Source: Xenorhabdus sp014467285 (lineage in GTDB: Bacteria > Pseudomonadota > Gammaproteobacteria > Enterobacterales > Enterobacteriaceae). Taken from it: a stretch of DNA of 64,000 bases. Under the pieces are notes generated by a model, which made no database searches, was not told the origin of the DNA, and saw only the letters and a list, made by a program, of their open reading frames with translations. The translations under genes and the position numbers were made by a program. The stretch is taken from contig NZ_NKHR01000004.1 in NCBI RefSeq assembly GCF_014467285.1, positions 1-64,000 of the forward strand. Reading direction: 5' to 3'. Below, piece by piece: positions 45,282 to 54,605 of this stretch. Each line of letters begins with the position of its first letter. Position 1 is the stretch's first letter.

Positions 45282-46951
45282 AGCATAGCCACCTGTTCCA
45301 GCAGCGCTTGTAAATTCAGTGCTCCATCACTGCCCGCTACTTTTAATTCAATCAATGTTGCTCCCTCACTCTTCCATGCCTGCTCAGCGTATTGCTTTAA
45401 TTCCGACCAATTTTCTGGCGCAGCATAGTTCAGGCCAAACATGGCAGCAGCATGGTCAAAATTAACATTTTGCGGCATACAATAGAAACGCTGGTGTTCT
45501 TCCTGTGGTGTTGGTAGCAATGAAAAAATCTGCCCGCCATTATTATTCACGATAATTAACAGCATGGGAGTGGAAAGATGGCGCAATAAGGCCAGGCTAT
45601 TCAGATCATAGAGAGCGGAGAGATCGCCGACAATTGCCAGTGTCGGTTTGTTGGCTGCCCGTTGTACCCCTGCTGCGGTCGCGATTAATCCATCAATCCC
45701 ACTCGCACCACGGTTACTGTAAACAGGGTAACCCGCGGGTAGCTGCCCCAGGGCATCAATCAGGCGGACAACCAAACTATTGCCGACAAATAACTGTCCC
45801 TGCTCCGGTAATAATTGATGCAGTTGATGCGCCACTGCCGCCTCACTGAATTTTCCTGCTAATTTTGTTTCAACACATTTAAGCGCTTTTTTTGACCATA
45901 AATTTAATTCATCAGCCCAAAATGTTCGGCAATATGCCGGATGCTCCCGCAACCAATCAGCCACATGGCAATTAAATTTACGGCCTTGGTGATTTGCCGG
46001 ATCAAGCCGGCCTGCAACCGGATCAACAATCCAATACTGTTCCGGTTGGCAGTGACTCTGCCATTGCAACAGCCGTTTTCCTGTCAGGCTGGCACCAAAT
46101 TGAATCACCAATTGCCCCTGAGACAAAATCTCCCGTGCTCGTTGATGATTCAACCACAAATCAGCGCACGGTAAAGGTTGCCCTGTTTGGGACAGCACAT
46201 CGCCAATCAATGGCCAGCCCATTTCTTTTGCCCACTGCGCGACAAGTTCGCCCTCTTCAGCGCTCATCCTGCCAGCCAGTACAATTCCTTTCTTTTGTCG
46301 CCAGTGATCCCAATCTGCTACCTTCGCTGTAGTGAGCATCTCTGTCTGGGTCAGCCAAGGTTCATGTCCCTGCCACCATTTCCCCAACGTTTGCTGCCAA
46401 TCCTGATATGCCGTCATATCATTACCATACAAGGGTTCAGCAAACGGGCAATTAATATGCAATACCCCTTGTTTCAGATTTGACATCCCATTATCGATAG
46501 CAGAAACCAGCCAATTAGCGGGAATTTCTGTAGTTGGGCGTGGCAATGCAAGGGTTTGGTCAGGATGGGAAGCAAAAATACCTATCTGACGAATCGCCTG
46601 ATTCGCGCCACAATCGATCAATTCTGGCGGTCGATCCGCAGTGAGAAACACCAATCGTTCTCCCGTCAATCCAGCTTCAATCAAGGAAGGATACAAATTA
46701 GCCACCGCTGTTCCCGATGTGACAATCACGGCTACGAGTTCTTTACTTGCTTTTGCCAATCCCAGAGCCAAATGCCCCAACCCACGTTCATCGAAATGCG
46801 TATGGTGGATCAACTTGTGATTTTTTGCAGCGGCCAATGTCAATGGTGTTGAACGGGAACCAGGGGCGATACAAACATGACGTAATCCGTGGCGGGTCAA
46901 TGCTTCCAATAAAAGTTCCGCCCAACGGCGGTTCAGTGCGCTGTTTGACAT
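45278..46951 (-). CDS. menD: SEPHCHC synthase MenD
   Basis: Thiamine-diphosphate enzyme of 557 aa that joins isochorismate and 2-oxoglutarate. N-terminal CIAPGSRSTPLTLAA and ThDP-proton site FDERGLGHLALGLAKA; C-terminal ThDP/metal motif IVGDLSALYDLNSLALL...IIVNNNGGQIFSLLP; SNRGASGIDG in between. First gene of menDHBCE here. In E. coli it directly follows menF; here 5.8 kb with a fimbrial operon separates them, so it needs its own promoter in 46952-47130. Confidence 0.97.
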   Translation of the reverse strand: MSNSALNRRWAELLLEALTRHGLRHVCIAPGSRSTPLTLAAAKNHKLIHHTHFDERGLGHLALGLAKASKELVAVIVTSGTAVANLYPSLIEAGLTGERLVFLTADRPPELIDCGANQAIRQIGIFASHPDQTLALPRPTTEIPANWLVSAIDNGMSNLKQGVLHINCPFAEPLYGNDMTAYQDWQQTLGKWWQGHEPWLTQTEMLTTAKVADWDHWRQKKGIVLAGRMSAEEGELVAQWAKEMGWPLIGDVLSQTGQPLPCADLWLNHQRAREILSQGQLVIQFGASLTGKRLLQWQSHCQPEQYWIVDPVAGRLDPANHQGRKFNCHVADWLREHPAYCRTFWADELNLWSKKALKCVETKLAGKFSEAAVAHQLHQLLPEQGQLFVGNSLVVRLIDALGQLPAGYPVYSNRGASGIDGLIATAAGVQRAANKPTLAIVGDLSALYDLNSLALLRHLSTPMLLIIVNNNGGQIFSLLPTPQEEHQRFYCMPQNVNFDHAAAMFGLNYAAPENWSELKQYAEQAWKSEGATLIELKVAGSDGALNLQALLEQVAML

Positions 46952-47130
46952 ATGATGCTCAAGAACGTCTTTTCAAAAAATGTAATAATTAAGAGATATT
47001 ATATAAGTATTCTTTAATACTAATGCCTGTAAAAACGATTTCCTTATCTTAGTTCAAGGAATTGTCATTTAGTTGGCAACAGGGAAAGAGATTTCCGCAT
47101 TAAAAAATGCAATTGCGTAATAAGAAAGAT

Positions 47131-47165
47131 AAAACCAGTCATAAAAAAAAATTATGACTGGTTTT
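47131..47165 (-). terminator. Terminator of the fimbrial operon
   Basis: AAAACCAGTCATAA-7 nt-TTATGACTGGTTTT: a 14-bp perfect stem 15 bp beyond the adhesin stop, followed on the minus strand by ATCTTTC. It should insulate menD from the fimbrial transcript. Confidence 0.8.
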
Positions 47166-47179
47166 CTGATTGGGAAGAT

Positions 47180-48094
47180 TTAAGGATAGATGAGATTCAA
47201 TGTTGCAGTTGCATTGGCCTTACCCGCCGTAATGTGGTTATCGGTCTGGATATAACGCGCCTTGAAAGGAATAGAGTAAATTCCATTCATACTGTTACCT
47301 AATTTGACTGATGTGTTGAATACGATAGGTTGATCCTGATACAAAACCTGAAGGCCAATCCCACTTGCTGAGTTTCTGTCGTAGTCAAGTCCCAGAATAT
47401 CACCCGCGTTGCCCTGAATAATCGGGCTCCAGACCAATTCAATAGGGACATTGGCATTGCATGCCAAATCAATATCAAAATGACGCTCTCCCGCCGTGCT
47501 GTTAGCCCCTGAAAACTGCGAGCTTCCTATCTTGCCCATTGAAATACGAATATTCTTTTCTTGCAGAGAACACGCGGGCGTAATAAAGCGTATTTTACTG
47601 AGAGAATAGGAATATATAGCTGTTCCGGCCAGACGTGCTGTGATCACACCGTTTTTTATCATGCCAGAACCCGTTTCAGATTTTGTTTTCACAAACTCTA
47701 TCTTGGTTTCATTCGGTTGGTCATTGAACCTGATTCCTATACCGGGTACGCCCGAATCATGAATACCCCCGCTGCTATTCGTCAAGCTAAAGGGGTATCC
47801 CGTGAACTCCCATTCTATCTTCTCCGAGTCATCACAATGGAATTCATTCCTGTTCACTTGCCTGACGGGATAAGCGCCAATAACTTCACCAATTCTAATT
47901 TCCCGATTCACCAGGAATTGGCCTTCACTGATGGGAATGCTTTCGGCTACAGATTTAATATCAAAACGACAGGAATTTGCGTGGCTGTAAGCATTAGTTG
48001 ACAGAATTATCAGCATACTGCTGATTGCCAATAGCAACCGATATTTTTTATGGGCGTATGTTTTATGGACGTATGTTTTATGGGTGATAAACAT
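47180..48094 (-). CDS. Fimbrial tip adhesin (two-domain, FimH/MrpH-like)
   Basis: A 304-aa exported protein starting at ATG 48094, 14 bp after the usher stop. The n-region of the signal peptide is unusual: ITHKT-YVHKT-YAHKK, a 15-bp repeat, followed by LLLAISSMLIILSTNAYSHA. The mature protein has an N-terminal domain with CRFD and FHCDD cysteines, then a pilin-like C-terminal domain beginning PACSLQEKNIRISMG with a second LACNANV. This architecture (lectin plus pilin domain, last gene after the usher) points to a receptor-binding tip adhesin; the ligand is unknown. Confidence 0.75.
   Translation of the reverse strand: MFITHKTYVHKTYAHKKYRLLLAISSMLIILSTNAYSHANSCRFDIKSVAESIPISEGQFLVNREIRIGEVIGAYPVRQVNRNEFHCDDSEKIEWEFTGYPFSLTNSSGGIHDSGVPGIGIRFNDQPNETKIEFVKTKSETGSGMIKNGVITARLAGTAIYSYSLSKIRFITPACSLQEKNIRISMGKIGSSQFSGANSTAGERHFDIDLACNANVPIELVWSPIIQGNAGDILGLDYDRNSASGIGLQVLYQDQPIVFNTSVKLGNSMNGIYSIPFKARYIQTDNHITAGKANATATLNLIYP
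48046..48090. repeat. 15-bp tandem repeat in the adhesin signal peptide
   Basis: Three units: TTTTATGGGCGTATG, TTTTATGGACGTATG and TTTTATGGGTGATAA (48046-48060, 48061-48075, 48076-48090). Translated it adds five-residue units to the basic n-region of the signal peptide. Confidence 0.85.
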
Positions 48095-48108
48095 AGATAA
48101 GCCTGATC

Positions 48109-50652
48109 CTACTCGCAATTCATGTTCAAGGTGTACACGCCAGATTGAGGTCTTTCTTTTGGCAACGTGTAATTGACCATACAGATTTTGGTATCCAATG
48201 CTCTCCATTTGACCCGTAACCTGCCACTATCCGGCAGTGCCGTGAGATAAACCTGCCCTTCATTGCTGACAATCGCGCTATTGTTTTCACCACCTTCATT
48301 TGATTTTCCCAAAGTGACCTTAGCGCCAAAAGGTACTGGCCTGCCACGATAAGTCAGGTACATCAATGCTCTATTTCCCATTCGTGTCTGAAAGCGGGCG
48401 AGCACAAGAGCGCCTTTTGTTGGCACGACCGATTGTGTATTCACATCAATATCGACATCATCGGCAAATGAGTGTGGTTCCAGTGCAACCCGGTTTTTAC
48501 GATAACTGCTCACATACGGTACAACCGCATAACCATTCCAGTCTGTGGCTACCGCAGTATTGTTAGTAACTTTGATGCCTTTTGCCCCTTCTGCCTGAAC
48601 CAATACCGCAGCATCACCGAATTCTTGCGATAAGGTCACTCCATAAGGGTGAACGACAATGCCTCCATGAATGCCGTAGTTTAGTTGTTTGTTATCATGT
48701 TGCTGTTTGTTCGCATATTGATAGTTATAGCCAGCATTAATCCGACCATAGGCTCCCTTATATTCCCCATGAATATTGCCACTCCCGCCTTCCCCTTTGT
48801 TGACATAGCTCTGTTGCAGACTGTAGAACAAGTTATTATCTTCAAGCGCTGTCCCATTCAGGCTGACTTGCTGGGAAATGCGGTCATTCCTGTTGAGATT
48901 GACACTATAATTGGCCCAACTGTTTTTCAGCAAACGATCAAAAGGCACATGGATACTGAATGCGAATATTTGATCATGCTCATCAGCATGTGGCCGCAAA
49001 TTATAAGAATAATTCAGACCATAATTGATCCCTTGATAACTAACGTGATAAGCCGCATTCAGTGAACGCTCACGACCATTTTGTTGCCAATAATCCTGCT
49101 GCAACGCCATAACATAAATCTCACCCAAATTGCCTAATGTTTGGTTAAATTGTAGCTGCAACTTACTTCTGGGATTAAAACGCGCAAACAATCGGCGGGC
49201 ATCCTCAAAGCGATTAGCATCAGCAAAATCATAAAACCTTTCTGTTGAATAGCGATAACTCGTCAACGTCAAATGTGTCCCGGTCCGTGAAAAATCTTTC
49301 TCATACCGCAAGCGATAGGATTGCCCGGAGGACTGTTTGCCGGATGCCAATTCAGCTTTGGCATGGGTAATATCAAAAGAAACCGCCCCGATATTTCCCA
49401 AATCCACACCAGAACCTAATAAAGCAGATTGATAATCAGGGGATAAAATAGTACCACCGTAAGCAGTGAACCTATTGTGAAGGCCATAGGTCAACGTACC
49501 CTGAGAAAAATGAGGTTTGCGACTGTGACTACCGGCAGAGCGATAACGTCCCATTGCCAGCGAATACCTGACATTTCCCTCCCGTAACATAATAGGTGCG
49601 GTTGTAATTGCCTGAATAAACTTGCGCTCCCGACCATCAGCCTCTTTGATGATAACTTCCAGATCACCACTGGAAACGGTTGGATAAAGATCGCTAATTT
49701 CAAATGCCCCAGAAGGAACATAAGTCTGGTAAATGACATAACCATTTTGTTTAATTGTCACTTGTGCATTACTTTGCGCAATACCCCGTACAATAGGTGC
49801 AAAACCTCTCTGGCTATCCGGCAACATATTCTCATCAGAAGTAAGTAAAAACCCACGAAACTCAACATTATCAAACAGATCGCCAGAGGTGAAACTATCA
49901 CCTATCGTCAATTGTCCCTTAAGAGGATGAATATCACGCTGCAAATATGTGCTGAGGCTTTTCCAGTTCTGGTTTGGATCAGAATAAGTCAAATTATTAC
50001 GTAAACGCCAGGCTCCCCAATTAATTCCTGATCTTAAATTCAGATAATTATTCTGTGTTGAATTGCGTTGATCCTGCCAATTTATCGAACCACTATAACT
50101 GTAATTAATCAACAACGTAGTTAATCCCTGATCCCACAATTCAGGGGAAACATAATCTCTGTAACGATAATTCAATGCTGCCTGAGGAATACTGATATTC
50201 AACCTCTGTCGATTAAAATCAAAATCTGTACTGGCCGAAGGAATGTATTTACCGATATCTGTAATCACTGTATCCGGGGATAATTCAGCTAATTCAGGAA
50301 AAGAATCAACCTTAATTCCCATATCCTTCCATTGCCTGAGTGTGATTTTTGGCTGTAACTTGCCATCTTGTAAAATAAAATCAATATGTTCTTCACTTAC
50401 CTCTTTTTTATTCAGAAAGATATTCACCCAATAAATACCAGATGGCTGGAAACCAGATTGAAAAATTGAGAGATCAACATCATCAGGCAAGTTTCCACCC
50501 ATTTTCAGAGCATGGATATTAAATTTATGTTCCGCATACGCAGTGAAATAACAAAGAAAATTCCCGGCTATTACCAATATGAAAAGTAAAAATTTACCTT
50601 TCCTATCACAATATAATATTCTCGCAGGGTTACGATTGATATTTTTTGACAT
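48109..50652 (-). CDS. Fimbrial outer-membrane usher
   Basis: An 847-aa PapC/FimD-type usher that threads subunits to the surface. Signal peptide ending AYAEHKFNIHALKMGG; the N-terminal chaperone-binding domain DVDLSIFQSGFQPSGIYWVNIFLN; a beta-barrel with plug in the middle (ITIGDSFTSGDLFDNVEFRG-like block); and two C-terminal domains (PFGAKVTLGKSNEGGENNSAIVSNEGQVYLTALPD). Full length. It follows the chaperone gene with 40 bp between them. The last Cys pair (CMVNY...MNCE) is the usual usher C-terminal disulfide. Confidence 0.93.
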   Translation of the reverse strand: MSKNINRNPARILYCDRKGKFLLFILVIAGNFLCYFTAYAEHKFNIHALKMGGNLPDDVDLSIFQSGFQPSGIYWVNIFLNKKEVSEEHIDFILQDGKLQPKITLRQWKDMGIKVDSFPELAELSPDTVITDIGKYIPSASTDFDFNRQRLNISIPQAALNYRYRDYVSPELWDQGLTTLLINYSYSGSINWQDQRNSTQNNYLNLRSGINWGAWRLRNNLTYSDPNQNWKSLSTYLQRDIHPLKGQLTIGDSFTSGDLFDNVEFRGFLLTSDENMLPDSQRGFAPIVRGIAQSNAQVTIKQNGYVIYQTYVPSGAFEISDLYPTVSSGDLEVIIKEADGRERKFIQAITTAPIMLREGNVRYSLAMGRYRSAGSHSRKPHFSQGTLTYGLHNRFTAYGGTILSPDYQSALLGSGVDLGNIGAVSFDITHAKAELASGKQSSGQSYRLRYEKDFSRTGTHLTLTSYRYSTERFYDFADANRFEDARRLFARFNPRSKLQLQFNQTLGNLGEIYVMALQQDYWQQNGRERSLNAAYHVSYQGINYGLNYSYNLRPHADEHDQIFAFSIHVPFDRLLKNSWANYSVNLNRNDRISQQVSLNGTALEDNNLFYSLQQSYVNKGEGGSGNIHGEYKGAYGRINAGYNYQYANKQQHDNKQLNYGIHGGIVVHPYGVTLSQEFGDAAVLVQAEGAKGIKVTNNTAVATDWNGYAVVPYVSSYRKNRVALEPHSFADDVDIDVNTQSVVPTKGALVLARFQTRMGNRALMYLTYRGRPVPFGAKVTLGKSNEGGENNSAIVSNEGQVYLTALPDSGRLRVKWRALDTKICMVNYTLPKERPQSGVYTLNMNCE

Positions 50653-50692
50653 ATTTGATTTTCTAATAATATGAATAGGTCATTAACAAATA

Positions 50693-51373
50693 CTAAAGAT
50701 CAGCAAACTCAGCCTGCGTTATGCCGCCATAATCATTGATAACTTTCCAGCTTACTTTTTTGGCATTTTTGAATGACAAAGGCCAACTTGATTGGCTGAA
50801 CGGCTTAATCATGCCTGCATGTTTGATATCATGGTTATCCACATTAAGAGATGAAAAAGAGATAAAATAAGGTGTCGGATTTTTGGCCAATAATAAACCA
50901 TTTTCTTGCCTGAATTTTATTTCTTTATAAGCCGTTGCTGCCTTTTCTTTCAGTTCCACGGGGCGATAAAACAGCTTTAAACGTGAGTTAACGACAATCT
51001 GCAACTGGTTTACGGTTGGATCAGAGCTTTTCGTTTCAGGAATAGACTTAACATTAAGCCAAAATACAGATTCCCTATCCATTGGCAATTGATTGTCAAC
51101 TTTGACAATACGTAAAATATTTTCATTATTTGCCGGAAGTTGAAATAAAGGCGGTGTCACAATAAAAGGCGTTTTTGTTTTATCATTCTCATCTTGTATC
51201 CAGCTTTGAATAAGATAACCAGCTTCTTTTTCAGGATTATTAATAGAAATAGAAACTTCTTTTTTATCACTTAAATAAACAACTCGGGTTCCACCAACAA
51301 TGACGCCTGCCATTGCAACATTACAACCAAGAAAATATAAAAAAACATAAAAAAACAAACGATAACACGACAC
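50693..51373 (-). CDS. Periplasmic fimbrial chaperone (PapD/FimC-like)
   Basis: I choose the GTG at 51373 (after GGAGAAAATACC), giving 226 aa and a clean signal peptide ending NVAMA; a TTG at 51391 is an alternative. Two Ig-like domains; motifs GTRVVYLSDKKEVSISINN (G-donor side Arg), the PPLFQLPANNENILRIV block, DRESVFWLNVKSIP, and LQIVVNSRLKLFYRP, which includes the conserved Lys. It folds and caps the pilin and adhesin by donor-strand complementation. Confidence 0.92.
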   Translation of the reverse strand: MSCYRLFFYVFLYFLGCNVAMAGVIVGGTRVVYLSDKKEVSISINNPEKEAGYLIQSWIQDENDKTKTPFIVTPPLFQLPANNENILRIVKVDNQLPMDRESVFWLNVKSIPETKSSDPTVNQLQIVVNSRLKLFYRPVELKEKAATAYKEIKFRQENGLLLAKNPTPYFISFSSLNVDNHDIKHAGMIKPFSQSSWPLSFKNAKKVSWKVINDYGGITQAEFADL

Positions 51374-51526
51374 GGTATTTTCTCCGCCCAATCATGATTA
51401 GTCATATTCAATTAAATAACCGAGCATCCTTGCTAGGTTTTATACTCTTCATTTTTCAGGTTGCAGATTGATTGACAGTTCTGCAGCTTGAAATATTGTG
51501 GATATAATATTAAGAATATCGGACTA

Positions 51527-52057
51527 TTAATTATAAGCTACTGTAAAGTTAGTCACTGCATTAGCAGAGCCCGGGCCTACTTTTTCTTTAGTAGCAACAT
51601 ACTTAGCAATAAATCTTAATTCTTGATCAGCGCCTTTATGAAGGAGATTTTGCTCAGAAGCTCCCGCGACAGAAACCCGAGCTTGAGTATCAGCTTCATA
51701 AATGCCAATAGCGACACCCGTTGCAGCGTTATCTACTTTAGTCAAAGATAAAAGATCTCTGTTATCACTATCACTTGGGCCATCAAACTTAATAGTGACA
51801 TTCTTTTCTTTCATATCTGCCGGACAATCAACCAATTTAATCTGGAAGCTTGTTGGTGCAGCAGTGTCATTTACCTTTTTAAAGGCATCTGCACTAACGA
51901 CGCCCATCTCAACAGTTTGATCCGCAGAGTCACCATGAACCTTACAAGCATTCTGTATTACTTCTCCTTCAAATTTAATTGTCCCATTAGCTGCATTTGC
52001 GGTTGCAGAAAATAATGAAGATACAAAAAGAGAAGAAATAAGCAGCTTAGATTTCAT
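51527..52057 (-). CDS. Major fimbrial subunit (type-1-like pilin)
   Basis: A 176-aa pilin with signal peptide cut after ANA, N-terminal donor strand NGTIKFEGEVIQNACKV, the disulfide pair Cys (QNACKV) and Cys (LVDCPAD), and a terminal YVATKEKVGPGSANAVTNFTVAYN-like beta strand with the penultimate Tyr. First gene of a pilin-chaperone-usher-adhesin operon. The 135-bp gap to the chaperone probably lets pilin mRNA accumulate. The gene order differs from the A-C-D-G-H order I recall for the X. nematophila mrx operon, so I do not call it mrxA. Confidence 0.92.
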   Translation of the reverse strand: MKSKLLISSLFVSSLFSATANAANGTIKFEGEVIQNACKVHGDSADQTVEMGVVSADAFKKVNDTAAPTSFQIKLVDCPADMKEKNVTIKFDGPSDSDNRDLLSLTKVDNAATGVAIGIYEADTQARVSVAGASEQNLLHKGADQELRFIAKYVATKEKVGPGSANAVTNFTVAYN

Positions 52058-52741
52058 TTAAATTAAACCCCATTAGTCAATATACCAAAAAATCCCCTCG
52101 ACTGATTACAGACGATATGGAAATAAGTTCACTTACTTGATAGACCGTTTCAATGCGATACATCACGCACCTACAGCAATTGTCTTGCATCCAAATAAAA
52201 CAGGCTTTAGCCCCTTACGTGGCCTTGTAAGGTTTGTTCGCACATTTCGGATAAGACGAGATCATAATAGCGGTTATCTGATATAGATCAACACAATAAA
52301 CTGAATTATATATTGATTTGGAGTTTTATTCTGTAATTTTTCTAAATGTTTACTAAATGACATTATATATAGATGAAATCAATGAATATCATGCTAAAAA
52401 TTAAGAAATTAAAAAATAATATATAATTAGCAAACTAATAATTATTATCATTCTATAGATTTTGACTATGGTTTATTTTCCAAACCGGAATAATTTACAT
52501 AGTTATATTTCACATGTTTTACAAAATACCTTCAAAATTAATTTATTCCTTTTAATTCAATCAAGTATTAATAAGAAGAAAGAACTCTATATATAAAAAC
52601 AAACCCATTATTTGATTTAAAAACCATCAGAAAAATATTTCCTGAATGATTGGATATCAAATAATTTATTTCTTAATTGATTAAATCAGTGATTACAATA
52701 ACGTTGGAAACCAAATTCTTTTACTAAGAACCTGGCCCCAG
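52058..52741. other. Long AT-rich regulatory region upstream of the pilin
   Basis: About 690 bp without a gene. Two GATC sites 26 bp apart (52260-52263, 52286-52289) lie about 210 bp upstream of the pilin start and could be Dam/Lrp-type control sites. I looked for fimS-like inverted repeats flanking an invertible segment and found none. The high AT content fits H-NS silencing. Confidence 0.4.
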
Positions 52742-52797
52742 TTGGTTAAAATAAATCCAAGATTTGTCGATGTGCCCGATGGATTTCAATTGACCAA
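52742..52797 (-). terminator. Possible terminator of menF
   Basis: On the minus strand TTGGTCAATTGAAATCC and GGATTTATTTTAACCAA form an interrupted stem starting within the last codons of menF. Weak. Confidence 0.35.
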
Positions 52798-54183
52798 CAA
52801 TGTACGTAATCCAGCAGCCTTGTTTTCTATTTCGAGCCATTCCTGTTCCGGATCAGAACCAGCAACAATACCCGCCCCTGCATATAACGACAGCAGATTG
52901 TCATAAATATGCGCGCAACGTAACGAAACGGCAAATTCACTCTGTTCCAAACATAAATACCCCGCAGATCCAGCGTACCAGCCACGATTGAAAGGTTCAT
53001 TGTCTGACAGAAATTGCCGGGCTGCTTCACGGGGTAAACCTGCAACGGCGGCTGTTGGCTGCAAACGACGCAGGCAATCACTATCACATACATGGCTCAA
53101 TACGCCACGGATGTGCCTGCGCAGATGTTGGACTTTTCTTAAACGGATCACATCAGGCGGAGTGACATCCACTGAAGCAATGCCACCTTGCAGGCGCTGA
53201 CAAATATCATCAACAACAATCAAATTTTCATGCTGGTTTTTTTTATCGTCCAATAACCATTGCGCCAATTTAGCGGCTTCCTGATCATCTTCAGAATTTG
53301 CAACGGTCCCTGCCAATGCTTCGGTACAAAACTGCAATTGATTTCGGTAGTAAAGCCGCTCAGGTGTCGAAGCAAGAAAAGCATGGTTGGCACTAAATGC
53401 AAGCATGAAATGATAACAACGATGGTTTACTTCACGACTGGCAGCCATAAATTGGGCAGCCTGCAATGGAGAATTTAACGTCAGTTCAGTTTTTCGTGCA
53501 ATGACCACTTTTTCCATTTTACTCTTGGTGATGGCCTCTAGTGCTTGTTCCAACAGAATATGCCACTGCTTACTTTCAGGCACATGTTTTGCCTCTAAAA
53601 CGGTCGTTTGTAGTGGCAGGAAAGGTTGGTGCGGAAGAAGTTGGCGGAGAAACCGGCAGGCATTTTTAATATCGGCTTTTCCATCGACGTTAATGTATAA
53701 CCGATTTTCACCGCGATGGCGACGCAATTCCAGCCTCGGCAAAAACAGATAGCTTTCTCCACCCGCGATATTTTCGTGGTTATCCTGATTTTTGTGCTTA
53801 TCCTGCCATACATTGTCATGACAAAAATAACGGTGGTGACAATGTTCAGAATCCATCTTATCCCACGCATTCAGCCCCCACAGCCGCATTTGCGAAACTT
53901 GGTGATATTGCTGTAGAAATTTTTCGGCACCAGCAATATTGTTGAACAAACGAATTTTCCCACATGCGACAACCTCTTCATGGCCATCCCGGTGTTGCCA
54001 ATAAAACTGCGGATAATGGGGCTGGACAGAGAGCCATGCCAGCCAGTGAACGCTACTGCCAGCCGGCAATGTGAAGGAGAATGATTGAATGCCGGTTTCA
54101 CTAACATTTCCGGCATTGAGATATTCGCATACCCCCGCGATGACATCAGCAGTTTGATTCACATCTTTCCCCATTAACAACAT
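52786..54183 (-). CDS. menF: Isochorismate synthase MenF
   Basis: Chorismate-binding enzyme of 465 aa (E. coli 431) converting chorismate to isochorismate for menaquinone. Conserved C-terminal blocks: KVVIARKTEL, FLASTPERLYYR, CTEALAGTVANS, EHC-independent KNQHENLIVVDDI, LQPTAAVAGLPREAA, GWYAGSAGYL and LYAGAGIVAGSDPEQEWLEIENKA with metal Glu. Extra length comes partly from a His/Asn-rich insert near residue 115-145 containing an 18-bp repeat. It is separated from menD by the fimbrial operon. An alternative start is ATG 54174. Confidence 0.95.
   Translation of the reverse strand: MLLMGKDVNQTADVIAGVCEYLNAGNVSETGIQSFSFTLPAGSSVHWLAWLSVQPHYPQFYWQHRDGHEEVVACGKIRLFNNIAGAEKFLQQYHQVSQMRLWGLNAWDKMDSEHCHHRYFCHDNVWQDKHKNQDNHENIAGGESYLFLPRLELRRHRGENRLYINVDGKADIKNACRFLRQLLPHQPFLPLQTTVLEAKHVPESKQWHILLEQALEAITKSKMEKVVIARKTELTLNSPLQAAQFMAASREVNHRCYHFMLAFSANHAFLASTPERLYYRNQLQFCTEALAGTVANSEDDQEAAKLAQWLLDDKKNQHENLIVVDDICQRLQGGIASVDVTPPDVIRLRKVQHLRRHIRGVLSHVCDSDCLRRLQPTAAVAGLPREAARQFLSDNEPFNRGWYAGSAGYLCLEQSEFAVSLRCAHIYDNLLSLYAGAGIVAGSDPEQEWLEIENKAAGLRTLLVN
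53770..53805. repeat. 18-bp in-frame tandem repeat in menF
   Basis: ATTTTCGTGGTTATCCTG followed by ATTTTTGTGCTTATCCTG; on the coding strand QDKHKN-QDNHEN. It sits in the non-conserved insert between the N-terminal and catalytic parts. Confidence 0.8.
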
Positions 54184-54252
54184 AATAAAAAAAGAATTAT
54201 ACGAACCATCAAAAATTATGAAAGCACTTATCGTTTATGAGGTTTTTTTAGC

Positions 54253-54405
54253 CATCATCGCCCTGCCCTAACCCATGCAGAAGTGGCAAAAAGTCTTACT
54301 TTGGAACAAAAATTATTAGATGTCTTAAGGCAAAGCAAAGTTTCCAGTATCACTTATGACAATCATGGACATATAATGGGTATCAATGAAAAACTATCAA
54401 CATAG
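54253..54405 (+). pseudogene. Unidentified 50-codon gene remnant
   Basis: A plus-strand frame without a start codon encodes LTHAEVAKSLTLEQKLLDVLRQ and ITYDNHGHIMGINEKLS before TAG 54403-54405. The composition looks protein-like (amphipathic helix then strands), unlike random AT-rich frames, but I do not recognise the family. Confidence 0.35.
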
Positions 54406-54605
54406 AGATAGCAACCTATTAATAACCAAAGATATTATACCTTTTAGTTATTAAATTAACTCCAAATACAGTATTTGGTTAGCAATAGATTTTACAGCCT
54501 GTCTCAACTGGTGCTACTAATGCCATGATGGGGCAGGCTCTTACTTTATTAATAATCTCAACACGATTATTTAGACTATATGAAAGGCAAATACTGGAAC
54601 TTGTT

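Noticed and set aside
52058..52785. fimS/mrpA-type invertible promoter upstream of the pilin
   Set aside because: No pair of inverted repeats flanking a 200-350 bp segment was found, and no recombinase gene lies nearby.
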